Assembly: GCA_963678675.1 (NCBI GenBank)
Contig: OY783200.1
Span: forward strand, 21,466,190-21,530,189
Reading direction: 5' to 3'
Origin: Xiphydria camelus
Lineage: Eukaryota > Arthropoda > Insecta > Hymenoptera > Xiphydriidae
Length of the DNA stretch: 64,000 nt
Within the stretch, counting starts at the first letter, position 1; every line of letters begins with the position of its first letter. A program made the translations under genes and the position numbers. Positions 46,411 to 58,338 of this stretch are shown in pieces. Below the pieces are notes generated by a model. That model worked only from the letters and a program-made list of their open reading frames with translations. It had not been told where the DNA came from and searched no databases.

Positions 46411-46639
46411 GAGGAGAGAAAAGATAGGGATGGGAAACCCGCACGGAAACCAGGATGACATCTAACGTTCGCTAAAACGATTTTTCCACCCTAAACCACC
46501 CTCTTTATTCTCTCGGACACCTCGGCTGCGGGGAGCGTCTCAGTGGACGGCTCGACGAAATAAAAAGTGATCGTCGAGTGCTCGCTGCAGTCGACAGGGT
46601 GGCTCGGCAAATCTCGACGATCTTGAAATTGTATCAATA

Positions 46640-46896
46640 CACTGAGAGAAAGCAGTTTATTTATAGTTAAGTTACATACAATTTGATTATGACGAAAGAA
46701 ATATTTCTTTGGACCAAGCAAATATTCATTAGCTCTTGTTCTATTTCTGTTTAAATGTGAAGAAGACATTCTAATTTTTAATATAGATTTACTTGGGGCC
46801 CAATGAAATATTTCTTTCGTTATAATCAAGAGAGAGTAGAGAGAGAGAGAGAGTATGTATTATATTTATTACCTACAAATAAACTCCTCTCTCAGT
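46640..46896. mobile_element. CACTGAGAG-ended inverted-repeat element (copy 4)
   Basis: It starts CACTGAGAGAAAGCAGTTTA and ends AAACTCCTCTCTCAGT. Internal GAAAGAAATATTTCTTTGG is matched in inverse by GAAATATTTCTTTCGTTATA. No frame. Confidence 0.7.
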
Positions 46897-47931
46897 ATAA
46901 TAATCCTGCGTTTGTTTTGTGTTCACGGTTTCTCATTATTGTCAACTCATCTCTCTCGTTAAGTGTTTAATTATGTTGAAAAATTATTTACGCAATTCTT
47001 TTGATCGAATCGTCGTTCCAGAAAGATTCTCAATTTCTATCGCAGACACCCTCTCTTGCTTCCAATTTCTCTGGTATTTTCTACTAATTAATTAATTATC
47101 CTCTTCAATTCAGATTTTCCTCTCGATTCGATTCAATTGCCGAGGCAGATAGAAAGAAAACAGTCGAGACGATAGCATGATCGAGTTGTTAAGGGATTCG
47201 AGCTCGGCCGAACCACCCTTTCGAGTATGAGAAAAAAGCAATCGGTAAAAATGTCCTTCAACCACCGAACGAGGACGATTATTCGAGGGTGTGTAGCGTT
47301 TCGGTGAGCGGATTTACTAATCACCTGGGTATTGTGTTCCAGGGGAAGCAATTAGCGCAAATTCGTAGCGCTGATGCAGTTTTCGCGTTTGCCGCGATTG
47401 TTTTAGGCGTCGGTGGGAAGGTGGTGGGTTAAGCCGAATTCACGCCGGAAATCGCTACGAGACCAGGTGGATTGAGCGGGTGTGCACGCGCGAGTGAGTG
47501 CACCGCTGCACTTGCAGCTCGCTGCAGGGATTGAGGGCGCGGTGAAGTGGGGGGAGGGGAGAATCGATGGAACGGGAACGACACGTAGATCGACATTAAC
47601 CCACTCGCGAGGAACGAGATGGAACATGGACACGATGCGAAGGTAATGCTCACCGGCCCTGAAGCACTTTTCGGTGGCCTCCGTGATCACGAGCCTCAAT
47701 AGAGACTCGGCGCCAAGGTGAAGCGCCCTTTATCAATACCAATATTAGTGGGTTATTTTTTCAAGTGGCCCCGCATAGTCCTTGGCATATTTTTTTTATA
47801 TTCTTGATGTATTCTGGGGATAACGCGTCTCCCACGTCGACCGGGGGTCAACGTACATCAATTTGTTAGCGATCCTCGGATGAGCCCACGTCACGCGCGC
47901 GAGAGGACAGTGAACTTGCATTATTTCACCC

Positions 47932-48161
47932 TTAACCTCTTCACGCCCTTGGCCACATATGTGGACGTTTAGTTTTCCACAATTATAGCCACCGTCAATA
48001 ATAAATAAAACAAAAACCCGACAAGAACTTACTCACTACAGAATCCCCCAATCAGAGAAGCAAAAATTCCCATTAATATAAAATGAATAAATCGCAAAAG
48101 AAAAAAAAAACATTGAGTCATCTTTTCCTCGCCACAAAAAAATCGTCCCCGAAGAGGTTAA
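47932..48161. mobile_element. piggyBac-type MITE
   Basis: 230 bp, with TTAACCTCTTCACGCC at the left and GAAGAGGTTAA at the right, both ends TTAA. A second, smaller TAACCCTT...AAGGGTTAA pair follows at 48,171-48,266. Confidence 0.7.
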
Positions 48162-48266
48162 ATGTGCAGATAACCCTTCGCAAGACGACTCAACTTGACG
48201 CCACAAATTTTTGTCTGCCAATTTCTCAACTCTCTGTGCACAAAATACACACAGCCAAAGGGTTAA

Positions 48267-49126
48267 TACCCCCTTCGACAAAAGCAACGCAGAAGACCGC
48301 CACCCCGACGACTCGCGTTATGATATCGCCGCGCCGGTTGTAGATTTCTTTAAACCTCATTAGACCGCCCGAAAACGCATTAGAGTCGTAAACTACCCTT
48401 AGCGTGTCGGGCCGCCGAAAGTGGGCGAAAAGAAAAGCCAACGGATTAAGGGGGTACACGCATTACTCAACCAGCAGAGGCAGGGCGGATAATTAAGGGA
48501 ATAAAAAGCAGGCAGAACCGGGCGATACGCGGATTCGTCGTGGTCGCGCGCGCAGTCGAAGAGAGAGAGGAAGGGTGGTGGATATTTGAGGTCGAGGAGG
48601 GGGCGCGAAGCAGAGTGCCCCGTTTGACTTCGCGTCGACGCGCGGCGGTACCGCTTGGGACCACGCGAAGGCTCGTGGAAAAAAATAATCCCCAGTCGCG
48701 TCGGCCCGGTATACAAGCTTATCGAGGCTCATCGGAGTGGGGTTCTCTCCACTGGGGGGGGGGTGGGGGGTGGGGGGTGGGGGGGGCGTCGCGAGACACG
48801 CGAGGCGCCACGCCGCACGCTCGCTCAATCAGGCGTGCGTGCGTGCACACCGGGCGCGCGCACTCGTTTAACGAGTTTGCCGGGAGGGGGGAGTGCATAT
48901 AACGTGGCCGGCGTGGGAGGGGGGAGAGAAAAAAGTAATATCCATCTCTCGCGGTCTTTCTTTTCCTCCGCCTGCGTGCGCCACTCGTGCGCGCCCCGAG
49001 GACACGGAGGACGAACCGGTCGCATCCTTGTTCGCTTTGCTTCTTTTTCGGCAAATATCGAAGTCGACGTAAATACGTCGTTAAAAGTCCTTGGAAACTG
49101 ATAAGACATTACTTTTAACGCTGCAT
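48267..49126. other. GC-rich block, no supported gene
   Basis: Includes a 35-base G-rich tract with single T interruptions at 48,754-48,788. Long open frames on both strands are due to base composition. Confidence 0.45.
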
Positions 49127-49778
49127 TGAGAGAAATAATTGCTGGTGGCAAAAAAAAATAATTTCTTCGATCAAAAAGACATGGTATTATAAAATTCCAG
49201 GATCAAGCGATGACGTTCTTCGTGCGAGAAAATATTTGACAGGCTCGAGTAATTCGGTTTCCTCGGTAATTTTTTTTTATCGCAGATTCGAATAATTTGG
49301 ACAAAATTATTTACCCGTATTTTTTCATTTCTCATTTTCCGCCTTATCCTAGCTGAAAAACGATGTTTTGAAATGGAGCTACGTCGTCGCGTTGTAAGAC
49401 AGTCTCTCTCACGCTCGTTGCTTGGCATAAGTGCGTCTCTCTTGCGTTTCGATGACGTCATAATTTAGTACAGAGAAATGCGCCTATAACTCGGCGAATA
49501 ATTATTTTTTTCGGACATTTTCTTCTTCATATTTTATATTAAATATGTACATCAATTACAAATTGAATTTAAAGATATGAATAATTTTTTACGAGAAGAC
49601 CGAATTGTTTTTCTTACACGAAGAATATCTTGTTCCAGTGAAAGTAGATATTCTTGAATCAAGAATATTTAAAATTCTCTTCAAGAATTTGTATCCTTAA
49701 CAATTTTCAAGATCATATGTTTTTGCTTGAAGAAATATTTTTTTGACAGTACCAATTATTTCTCTCGAGAGAAACGCG
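49127..49778. mobile_element. Composite inverted-repeat element with a family P core
   Basis: The outer ends TTGAGAGAAATAATTGCTGG and CCAATTATTTCTCTCGAG are inverted for about 150 bases (AATTTCTTCGATCAAAAAGAC against TTTTTGCTTGAAGAAATAT). Between them lies a family P segment (49,285-49,605) with GGACAAAATTATTTACCCG and the AATAATTATTTTTTTCGGAC box. This shows that the 300-bp family P arms and the CACTGAGAG-type ends belong to one larger element. Confidence 0.75.
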
Positions 49779-49835
49779 CTTATAATTCAGCGCGAATAAT
49801 TATTTTCCTCGCTCATGCCCATTTCGAGGCCTTTT

Positions 49836-50150
49836 CCAGTCTACTTTTAGACCGTAAGATGGCGTTTTTCCCACGTGACACCGACTGGGAGTCCGTAGAC
49901 TATTAAAATGCACTTTACTCGGACTGACGCGAATACTTAGTCGAAGTGGGTCCTTTTATCAAATTGACGAACGGAACGTGAAATGAGCAGAGCACAGCTA
50001 TCTCACTTTGTCAGCTGACATTGTTGCACTCTGATTGGCGCGATTGCTTTGTCCGAAGCGGGTCTTTTTCAAATTGACGATCGCAACGTGAAATTAACCG
50101 TATCGAATCGATTCATTCGAGTCGACTGACGGACGCACGAGAGTATACCA
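49836..50150. repeat. 115-bp direct repeat upstream of an ORF relic
   Basis: The phrase AAATTGACGAACGGAACGTG preceded by GAAGTGGGTC (about 49,940-49,985) recurs as GAAGCGGGTC..AAATTGACGATCGCAACGTG (50,058-50,096). A CCAAT-type inverse (GATTGG) lies between. Confidence 0.55.
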
Positions 50151-50178
50151 AACCTATAAGTGTAAAATCAAAAAAAAT

Positions 50179-50404
50179 ATGGAGAGAAAAAGCGTCATTA
50201 TCCCGAACAGCGATGAAGAAAACGACGAATTTCAAAATATCGTGAAACAAGAGCTGAGTTGTCACATCGAGTGTAGAGATAAATTTACATTCGTTGAGTT
50301 ATCAAGAGAATGTAGAAAGTGATAATAACCTCACTGACGACAACAACATCCCGCAGGATGTCCTCGATGAAGCTCGTGAGGCTGAGTTTATAAAATTGCT
50401 TTAG
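50179..50404 (+). pseudogene. Frameshifted small acidic ORF relic
   Basis: It opens MERKSVIIPNSDEENDEFQN, reads about 48 codons to a double stop near 50,320, and continues in another frame with ESDNNLTDDNNIPQDVLDEA to a stop at 50,402. The acidic, Asn/Asp-rich text resembles the N-terminal ends of some transposon or repeat-derived insect proteins, but no domain is recognisable. It is followed by a G9/C10 hairpin at 50,425-50,448. Confidence 0.35.
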
Positions 50405-50449
50405 ATTTTTGCTATTTTTCCAATGGGGGGGGGCTCCGCCCCCCCCCCA

Positions 50450-51717
50450 ACCCCCTACTCCTCCTCCTCCAACTACTCTCCGTAAATGGGAATTCGCGAG
50501 GAAAAATAGTATATATCATTCGGATTCATAAGACATTAATAGCAAACAAAATTTACCAATAACCAAATCAAAGAACCTCGAAAAACCTCCTGGGCGACGG
50601 AATGATCGATGTTGAATGGCACTCTGAATAAAACTGGAGAACGAAAAGTGAGTTCGCCATCACATGGACGGAGCGTTTCGTCCTGGAGTTGGCCCGTGGA
50701 CTCGTCAGTAAGGCTAGGCCGACTCCTGCGTTTAAACGCTCCGTGACTCCTCCGTGAGAGACGGGGCTCTTATATACCTGTACCCTTGTCGGACACTAAC
50801 GAGAAGCCGAGAGCTATGGGCCGGGAGCCGCGGAGTCGATGGCCGAGCGGGTCGGCGCCATCTGGCGGCAGGCCGTCGTAGCGTGACGGGTCGCCACAAA
50901 ACACCAAATTGACTGCCTGCGGTAATTCTACTCTTCATATATTGGAGAATAATATATTACATTTATATAAGGGACTATATTTCGCGAAACAAAAATGATT
51001 GTAAATTTTAAAGAAAAAAATGAAGGGAGGAAATGCAACCCTCGTACTCTAATCGACGTACGAGGGACCGAGCGTGCCGCTCTACGAGAGGGGTAGCGGA
51101 GAACGAAGCGCGGCCATCCGCAATGGCGAAGGAAATTGAGGTCGAGAGCTCTATTAAATATAAAAAATATATACCCACACCCCGCGCCTCCGAAGTTACG
51201 CTCCCAACGTAAATTCCCTTCTCTCCGTTCGCTAGGCCAAACCGCCCTCCGACGATCCGTCTCGCACCCCCTACCCCTCGGACGCAGTGGCTCTTGCGAA
51301 AGCTCGGGCTTTCTCCCCCTCCCCGCCCCCTCGCTCCTACCTGGACTTCACGGAGTTCTTCTTTTTCTCGGCGTCTCTTCTCTCGCTCCGTTCTCCCTTC
51401 AACGTGTCTCGACGCTGAGAGAAGAGAGCGGAGAGAAAAAAAAAGAAACTTTATTACCCCGTCTCTTTCTCCTCACGTCTCCCACGCAACCCCGACGAAC
51501 TGAAAGTCTTGCAGAAATAAATCATAGGAGTATAGAGGAACGCACGTCGGGGTAGGGGCAGCGTATGGGGGTTGAAGAGCCGAAGACGAATTTTCCAATT
51601 TCACTCGGCATGGTGGCTATCACTTTTTTAAGCGATGATTTTTTTTAACAGCTTCGAGGATTAATAAATTGAAATGGGAGTATAAGTGGCGATTATTTGG
51701 ATCTTTGCACCGAGAAG
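50450..51717. other. Mixed region with a decayed MITE relative
   Basis: 50,600-50,930 resembles the ends of the TTAA element at 34,184-34,435 but carries a GC-rich interior with a TATATA box. The rest, including the GC-rich 51,050-51,500, holds no gene that I can support. Confidence 0.4.
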
Positions 51718-52666
51718 ACAGTTTATTCAGGGTGGCCATTCAATTCCGCTCACAAAATTCCTTGGCTTTTTCTGGTTTTTCTGATTTCAATCACTAATTT
51801 TCTCTGACTTCTTAATTTGTGAGATGTGAGGAAACAATTCTGTACCTCAGAGCCAGACTATGTTAAGTCCATATGTTTAACATAGGACTTAACATGGTCT
51901 GGCTCTGAGGTACAGAATTGAAATACTGCAATAATATATGGTTCATATATACGAAAAAATGCTTACGAATTGGTCTAATCGGAATATTTCATAGTTTGTA
52001 ACAATAATCGGATGAGAGGTAAAATTGACATATCAAAACTATTATACCTACATATATACTGAATAATTCTGAAATATGTTGGTATGTTATTAGTTATCAC
52101 TTATCGCGCAAGCGTTTATTTGAATTATATGAGTATGAAAACAATATGAATACACAGTTGGCTGTACTTACATAAATTATAATTTTAAAATACATGAATA
52201 CGTTTTCTTTATATTTCAATAGCTTATTACTGCTCAGGATTAGGTTAATATGATACAATAATTTTAATCAAAATTACTACAAATTTTAAATAAAATGATC
52301 AAGGAGAAGAATCTCTAAAACCCTCTAGATTCATCAAAAATTCCTCGACTAGGTACCTACCAAAAAATTCCCTGACATTTCCCGATTTTCTCGGTTTGCC
52401 AATTGGGTGGCCACTACGTTACCTATTAATAGTTATATATAATAAATGTAATTTTAAATACGATGAAATAAATATTTCCTTAACCCAAGAAAATATATGT
52501 TACAATTAAAAAATGTTTGTTTCATTCAAATGATTGCCTTAAAAGATTTAATTGTGCCAAATAAACATCGTAATAATTAACGAATATTTCTTTTATCCGA
52601 TAAAACGATTATTTCGCCATATTCAAACAAACATTTATTAACTACAAACAAACTGTTTTATCGGTG
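51718..52666. mobile_element. 949-bp element with CACCGAGAAGACAGTTTATT ends
   Basis: The left CACCGAGAAGACAGTTTATT and right AAACTGTTTTATCGGTG are inverted. The ends relate it to the CACTGAGAG family (compare CACTGAGAGAAAGCAGTTTA at 46,640). It contains the hairpin at 51,835-51,920. No coding frame. Confidence 0.6.
51835..51920. ncRNA. 86-nt near-perfect hairpin (precursor-miRNA-like)
   Basis: The arms 51,835-51,870 and 51,885-51,920 pair over 36 bases with a single G:U-type difference around a 14-base loop. The arm reads CAATTCTGTACCTCAGAGCC then AGACTATGTTAAGTCC. It is inside an inverted-repeat element, so it may be a nested foldback rather than a miRNA gene. Confidence 0.35.
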
Positions 52667-53504
52667 TGCGCGTCTGGTACACCTACAGCAGCAGCCTTCG
52701 TATGTACGCCAAGTTATTTCACTCTGGCTGGTTTCTTCCTTATTAGAACGTCGAACGAACCCATCCGTTCGTTTGGACGAGCGAAGACGAAGAAACTGAA
52801 TTTACGTAGTCGCAATTTAACGGAGCCGCAGCTATTTATCAACGGATCGACCCGATTCAACTGCCTTCACCCTCAATAAAAAAAAATAAACAGCGCGGTA
52901 ACAACGAGCCGAAATGACCAGCGTCGCAGCGGGTGCCGGACAACGCGAGAGAGAGCGAACGAGGCGAGTACAGAGAGAAGAGGACAGGAGGCAGGAGGGT
53001 ATCGGCGGGGGAAAGCGAATTTTCCTCTGACGCGCTCGATCAGCGTCGGACCTAACTTAACGTGACCTATAACGATCATGGAATCTTCGAATCGACTCCG
53101 CTCTGTTTCTACCCCCGCGCCGTCCCGCCGCCCCGACAAGAGAGATGAGCTTCGTCGAATTCAATTACCGGACTCTTTCGAATTCCCGTACGAACCGCGC
53201 CGAGGATAACGGCCGCGAATTCAGTTTTCGTCCGAGGAAGCCTCCGTTTCACTCCCTCCCCTCCGCACAAAACGCGCCTATCCCCGAGAACCGCGCTGTA
53301 TCATACACCGGATAATAGGATAAGACGTTCCCTCCACCCGACCGAGGAATGGTTTCAAGACGAACTCCGTTTCTATCGCCGCGATTTAAAGTAGTATGGT
53401 CACGAATCGATTTCCAAGATTTAAATATGAAATAATTATGTATATGCAGGCTAATATCATTAGAGACCTCCTGGTGCAATTTGGGGTAGATTGACCGTTT
53501 AGTA
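52667..53504. other. No supported gene
   Basis: GC-rich at 52,890-53,400; chance frames only. Confidence 0.4.
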
Positions 53505-53700
53505 CACTGAGAAAAAAAAAAGATTAAAAATTATTCTGTTAGAAGGATAATCTGAGTACGAAAGGTAAAGGGGATCGAAAATTATTCTAAGGAAGGTTAA
53601 ATTGTATACCCTGGGGAAGGATAATTTTTGATCTGTTTTACCTTTCGTACTCAGATTATCCTTCTGACAGAATAAATTTTAATCTTTTTTTTTCTCAGTG
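53505..53700. mobile_element. 196-bp foldback element with CACTGAGAAAA ends
   Basis: It is palindromic almost end to end. CACTGAGAAAAAAAA at the left and TTTTTTTTCTCAGTG at the right close arms of about 65 bases (AGAAGGATAATCTGAGTACG against CGTACTCAGATTATCCTTCT). The inner part also pairs (GATCGAAAATTATTC against GATAATTTTTGATC). Confidence 0.9.
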
Positions 53701-54972
53701 CACATGTCTGATAAAAATTAATTACCGAGTAGAAAATAACCCAGAGTCTTATGGGCAAGGCACGTTTCTTGGGGTTTGTATGTAAAATCCAAGATTAAAA
53801 TATAAAAAATATACCAAAAAAACGGGGAAAAAAAAAAACAAAAATTTACACCCATCGATGAAAATTATCGACCGCTTGATACTTCAGTTACAACTAATCT
53901 CTGCTTCTCGGTGTTCGGAAATAGCGCGTCGAGTAGATGCGGCAACGTCGCGTCAGTGGAGTGGGTTCACAAGCGTGCATTTCAGATCTCGTTTTCCCCA
54001 CGATACACTGAAACGTTTGAGTGTATCGTGGTTTTCTCTACTGGCTCACGAGCCCATTGATGATATGCGTTGCCGCACATAAAAAGACGCTAGTCAAAGG
54101 TGGCACATTATTTGAACAATAAGTGACAAATAATCCAAATAATCGACTAATTCTTGTGGTCATAAATTTTATAATTCACAAAGAGAATTTGCAATTATAA
54201 ATCAGAGTTTTTCGATGACTTTTTTTTACGGACACTCAACGATCACTTTGGAGAGTGACCGCACTACTTTAAAACACTCTCCTCTCGCGAGAGCCGCGCT
54301 TCCAGGAGAGCGAAAAGTTGCTACACGCCCGCGCCAGCATGGCTCCGAAGTATCCCTCCGTCGCTGCCGTCCGCGCGCCCCCTTCGTAGCAATTTAAAAC
54401 GCCATTTCTCCCTCGCAAGTAGTTCGAGGCACGCGGCGGCAGTAGCCGCACGGCTAAACGGGGTCAAGCAAAGTGGCCGGAATCGTTTCTCGGAGCAAGG
54501 CGCGATGTACCGTGGGGGGGGGGGGGGGGGGGGGGCGCAATTCGCGCGGGACCACGCCACTCTTGCGAGTGGCGTGATGAGCATTTCGCGTGGACGAAAG
54601 TGGCGTGATGCGTCGAAAGTAATTCGGGGGTGAGATCCTCTACATGTTTGGCGAAAAAAAAAAAAATGTGGGAAGGGGAAACGCGCAGTATTTGCGAATG
54701 ATAAAACTATACGCAAATCTGGTTCGCGGCGAGCAATTCGATCCGCTCGATGAGCGTCATAGAAAAAAGTATCGACCAAATATAGCTTTTGTCGTTGGAA
54801 AATTATTTTTAGCCCCTCCGCGCCGCACGGGCTTGTTCTTTCCCTCCTGGTATGTTGGATTTTCCTTGGAAGGGTGATTGATGGAGTCGGTTCCACCGGT
54901 GTCCGTTTTTTCTTCACGGGAGACTTACGTGACGAGGAAAGTACGACGTGTAAACGTATATATAATACTTAC
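53701..54972. other. Probable intron of the Gfrl-like gene, no exon recognised
   Basis: Lies just downstream, on the minus strand, of the exon ending at 54,973. It includes a 22-base G run (54,514-54,535). No further exon with the expected Cys pattern is seen. Confidence 0.45.
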
Positions 54973-55117
54973 CGACTCTCCATTCTGCATTTGCCGTCCC
55001 GCGACTTGCAGTTGGCCTTGAAGTCTTCGAAGAGCTTTACGCAAGGTTTACCCCTGTGGCAGACGCTCAACGCGTGGTTGCACGTCGGTAGGGCGTCTAT
55101 GGGGTATGGATCTTTAT
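54973..55117 (-). CDS. Gfrl: GDNF-receptor-like (GFRalpha/GAS1 domain) exon, second in window
   Basis: A 145-bp exon with acceptor TTTCAG before 55,117 and donor GTAAGT after 54,973. It encodes DKDPYPIDALPT, CNHALSVCHRGKPC, KLFEDFKANC and KSRDGKCRMESR: six cysteines in the spacing of a GDNF-family receptor alpha / GAS1 domain (C..AL..C.....C...F...C.......C). The first codon is completed by the last base of the exon ending at 59,842 (g + at = Asp), and the phase fits exactly. The exon ends after two bases of a codon. In Drosophila, Gfrl and Munin carry such domains and are membrane-linked, GDNF-receptor-type proteins of the nervous system. Which of the two this is cannot be fully settled here; Gfrl is preferred. 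Confidence 0.85.
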
Positions 55118-55245
55118 CTGAAACGTGACGAGGTCGATGGGATTAAGACTATCGAATGGAAATTAAGAAAGAAGGAAAGAAATTGTATATATAAAAACAG
55201 TCTATCAAATAATAACCTAAACGTTGGTATCTTTCGTTTGCAGGG

Positions 55246-55455
55246 TTGTATACATTTAATTATGAAGAAAGAAGTTTATGGAAAGATATCAATGATATAC
55301 CAGCATTAATATCGGGAATTAAGGCGGCTGGAAAGCGTGACTGTTTTATTGGCAAAGCACTATTTTACCGACATAAACTGTGGAATACAGATCATTTAAA
55401 AACGAGAACAAAGTTAGTAATACTAATAGGTGGAATGGCATTCTTAGATTATTGA
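55246..55455 (+). CDS. Unrecognised ORF, possible exon fragment
   Basis: A frame including SLWKDINDIPALISGIKAAG and KRDCFIGKALFYRHKLWNT. A possible acceptor (CTTTCGTTTGCAG) lies just before it. Its composition looks more protein-like than neighbouring frames, but there is no known domain and no partner exon. It lies inside an intron of the minus-strand gene. It could be a retrocopy or a transposon fragment. Confidence 0.25.
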   Translation: MYTFNYEERSLWKDINDIPALISGIKAAGKRDCFIGKALFYRHKLWNTDHLKTRTKLVILIGGMAFLDY

Positions 55456-58338
55456 TCAGGGCTCTTATGTATCAAATAAAATCAAATAAATCAAAGTATT
55501 CGTCAATAACAAATAACTTCACTTCAGCAAAATGTGGATAATATGTAGATCATCCCATGGAAAATTCTGGTATCTTGCTAGAACTTTGTTTACATAAATT
55601 CTTATGTAAATTAGTAATACAAACGAACGTGCATCCTTCATTGAGTAGAAACAATGTGAAAACAATGAATTTTTAGAAGAAAAATGTGCTACAATAGGAG
55701 GGATCTGTATGCAATTATGATAGAGCATAATAGTGTGATTTCAACCAAAAATTTAAGAGTTAAATATAATAAAATTATCATCAGGTGCATTACAAGAATT
55801 GAATTACTGCAGACATACAACATATTCATTCGAGAAGGATGAACACTCTTGATTTAAAGTTACTATGGATCGATACAAAGAAGTTCCTCAGACCTTTTCC
55901 AACCACCTTAAGATAAGTATTCCAATAGCCGAATGACTAAGCCCAGTATCCGAACAACTATAAAAAATCATGTAGCAGATTTTACTCAGGGCTCTCTTGC
56001 CAGTGACACTTCCTGTATACATCCTTAATTTATTGACGATTTTTTCCACTAGTCGTTCTTTTTCATCCCATTCAATAATTTGAATTATACTAAATATGTC
56101 CGGCTGCTAAGACGCATCCTGCTATTAGGACAGTTATCTTATCCCAAAATTAAAATAATCATAAACACAGCTCATCGACATTCATAGAAAGTGAAATGAC
56201 TGGACATAAAACCTCCGAGCGACAAATCCTCAGTCACGCATAAACATTTCATTTTCACCCACGCAGCGGATTAACACCAATGATTGCATTGACCCAATAA
56301 TGCACCTGCGCCACGCTGCTCGACAGCGTGAAATATAATACACGGTGCGTTATCCCAGTGATATACAGGTGATGAAACTTGCATTCGTATGCTTGAAATG
56401 CCCTCGCTTCCCGCTCACTTCCTCTCATGCACCACATAGCCCCTGTATTCCCCTTACAGTATCTATAAAAAGCTATGGGCGCGGAGACCAATAATGACTA
56501 CAGGAAAATTTCTCGTGGTCAGTTTAGGATATTGAAATAAGTACTGGCGAGTCATCATTCCGAGCTGACTTTACGCTGTAATTTGCAAAACTATTTTTCA
56601 CTGTACGAATGCAAGCCCCACGCCACTCATCAAAGAAGCCCGAAAGGGTTGAGACGTACATTTGGAAGGAAATCGTGATAGGGGAAGCGAAAAAGGGGCT
56701 ACAAACGGTACAAAAAGGAACTCAATGAAGGCGAGGAAGGATATACGGTATTCTTTCACCCTTCCGCTTGGCAGACGTGGAGGGAGGGCCGGGTCTAGAC
56801 TCAAGAAGCGAAGTGAAAGGAACTCGTATAGCGGACTCATCCGGGAATCGTTCAAACGTTCAAAAGGCTCGACGGCCCGAGCGAACGAGGCCAGCCAGTC
56901 GGCCTCGGAAAAATGAACGATAGAGAGAACGGAGCGGGAGGGAGGGGGTGGATGGGAGACAAGGAGATTAAGGGGCGAAGGGATGGGCCGAGGCAGTCAA
57001 AGATATCTATCACGGGCTTTTTGTTTCTTCCTCTGCTAACCCCACCCCGCCGATCTCTTTCCACCTTCGCGTCTGCGGGCCGAGGGGAGACGGGGATAGT
57101 CCCGACCACCCCCCCTCGATTTCCGTCAATTTAGCCTCGCTCAGCGCAAACGTCGTAATACGCGTGACTACGACTTACCGTTGACACTGAAAGAGTCAAC
57201 CAGGTATATATAGCCGTCACATTCATCCCCCACTGGTCGATACAATTATTCCACCCTTATTCCATTTCGAAGTTTATAATTAAATTTGCGTCCAACCAAT
57301 AATAATAACAAGGAATATCTGTTATTCCGAGTTAAATCGGCGTCGCTCGAGAGAATCGAATAAGAAAGGTGACGTCAATGGAAAATTCTTATCCAATCAT
57401 TCTCCTTGGTCGTCTATTCCCAGCATAGAACGGGGCTCCACGGAGGGCTGCGTCCTAGTCCGTCTTCGGCGGGGCCGTAAATAGAACTTTTCAGCGATTC
57501 AGCTCGCTAACTTTCGCGGAAGGAAGAGAGTTGCTCGGGAGTTGAGGGTTGGTGGTTGGGGGGAGGGTGGGGGAGTCAACATTTAGTACCTCAGCCAGGT
57601 ACGGGTCACTACCAGCACAGGCCGTTTCGGGTCGGTCTTCCGCAGTAATTAATTCGGTTTTCAAAGCCTCCGACGGCACGCCCCCTTCTCTCCCTCTTTT
57701 CTCTCTCCAGTCCGGAACAAATATTTCATCCGGCGCTTACGCGGCCGTTCGAAATACCGCGGCGGCAAGTACACCCCGTCGTTCGCGTTCGAAGGGGCGC
57801 CGGCATCCCCCGACTAACGGGTCACTTAATTAAAGCACTCTAACGCGGCTCCCATTGCGGGCTCGATTACTGCGAATGCAGCTCTGTTCGCGTACACTCG
57901 AGATCTGAGGTAAAGCTCGATCGCTCGCGGTGTATGTGGCGACGTGGCGGCTGGCGGGCGCCCAGATAACACAGGTAGCTCGTCCGCTGGTCGTTAGTGA
58001 CAGATATTTTGAGAATAGATGCATTATTTGTGAGCAACTTGTTGAATAAAAATATACAGAGGCGGTAGCCGGTCACTTTTTCCGCTTTTTGTCACTTATT
58101 TCAATTAAATCACTTTCTTCTTACTTATTTTAAGAAACAGTCGCTTTATTCGCATATTCGCCTGAGTCGTCTAGAAAATTGTTTATAACGCTATTGATTG
58201 TGTTCAGTGTTTACCAAAATTCATCAAATACTTATCAGGTTGACGGTACGTGATTGTTTCTGCATGTACCATTATCAGGGAGAACTCTGAATGTTATTCT
58301 CATTGTTAAAAGTGCTATGAAATTATAGAATAAGAAGA

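Noticed and set aside
47640..47705. Minus-strand stretch reading RLVITEATEKCFRA followed by a GTGAGC donor, as a possible next Gfrl exon
   Set aside because: The only nearby acceptor-like AG gives phase 0, while the preceding exon needs one base to complete a codon; the polypyrimidine tract is poor and the expected Cys pattern is absent.
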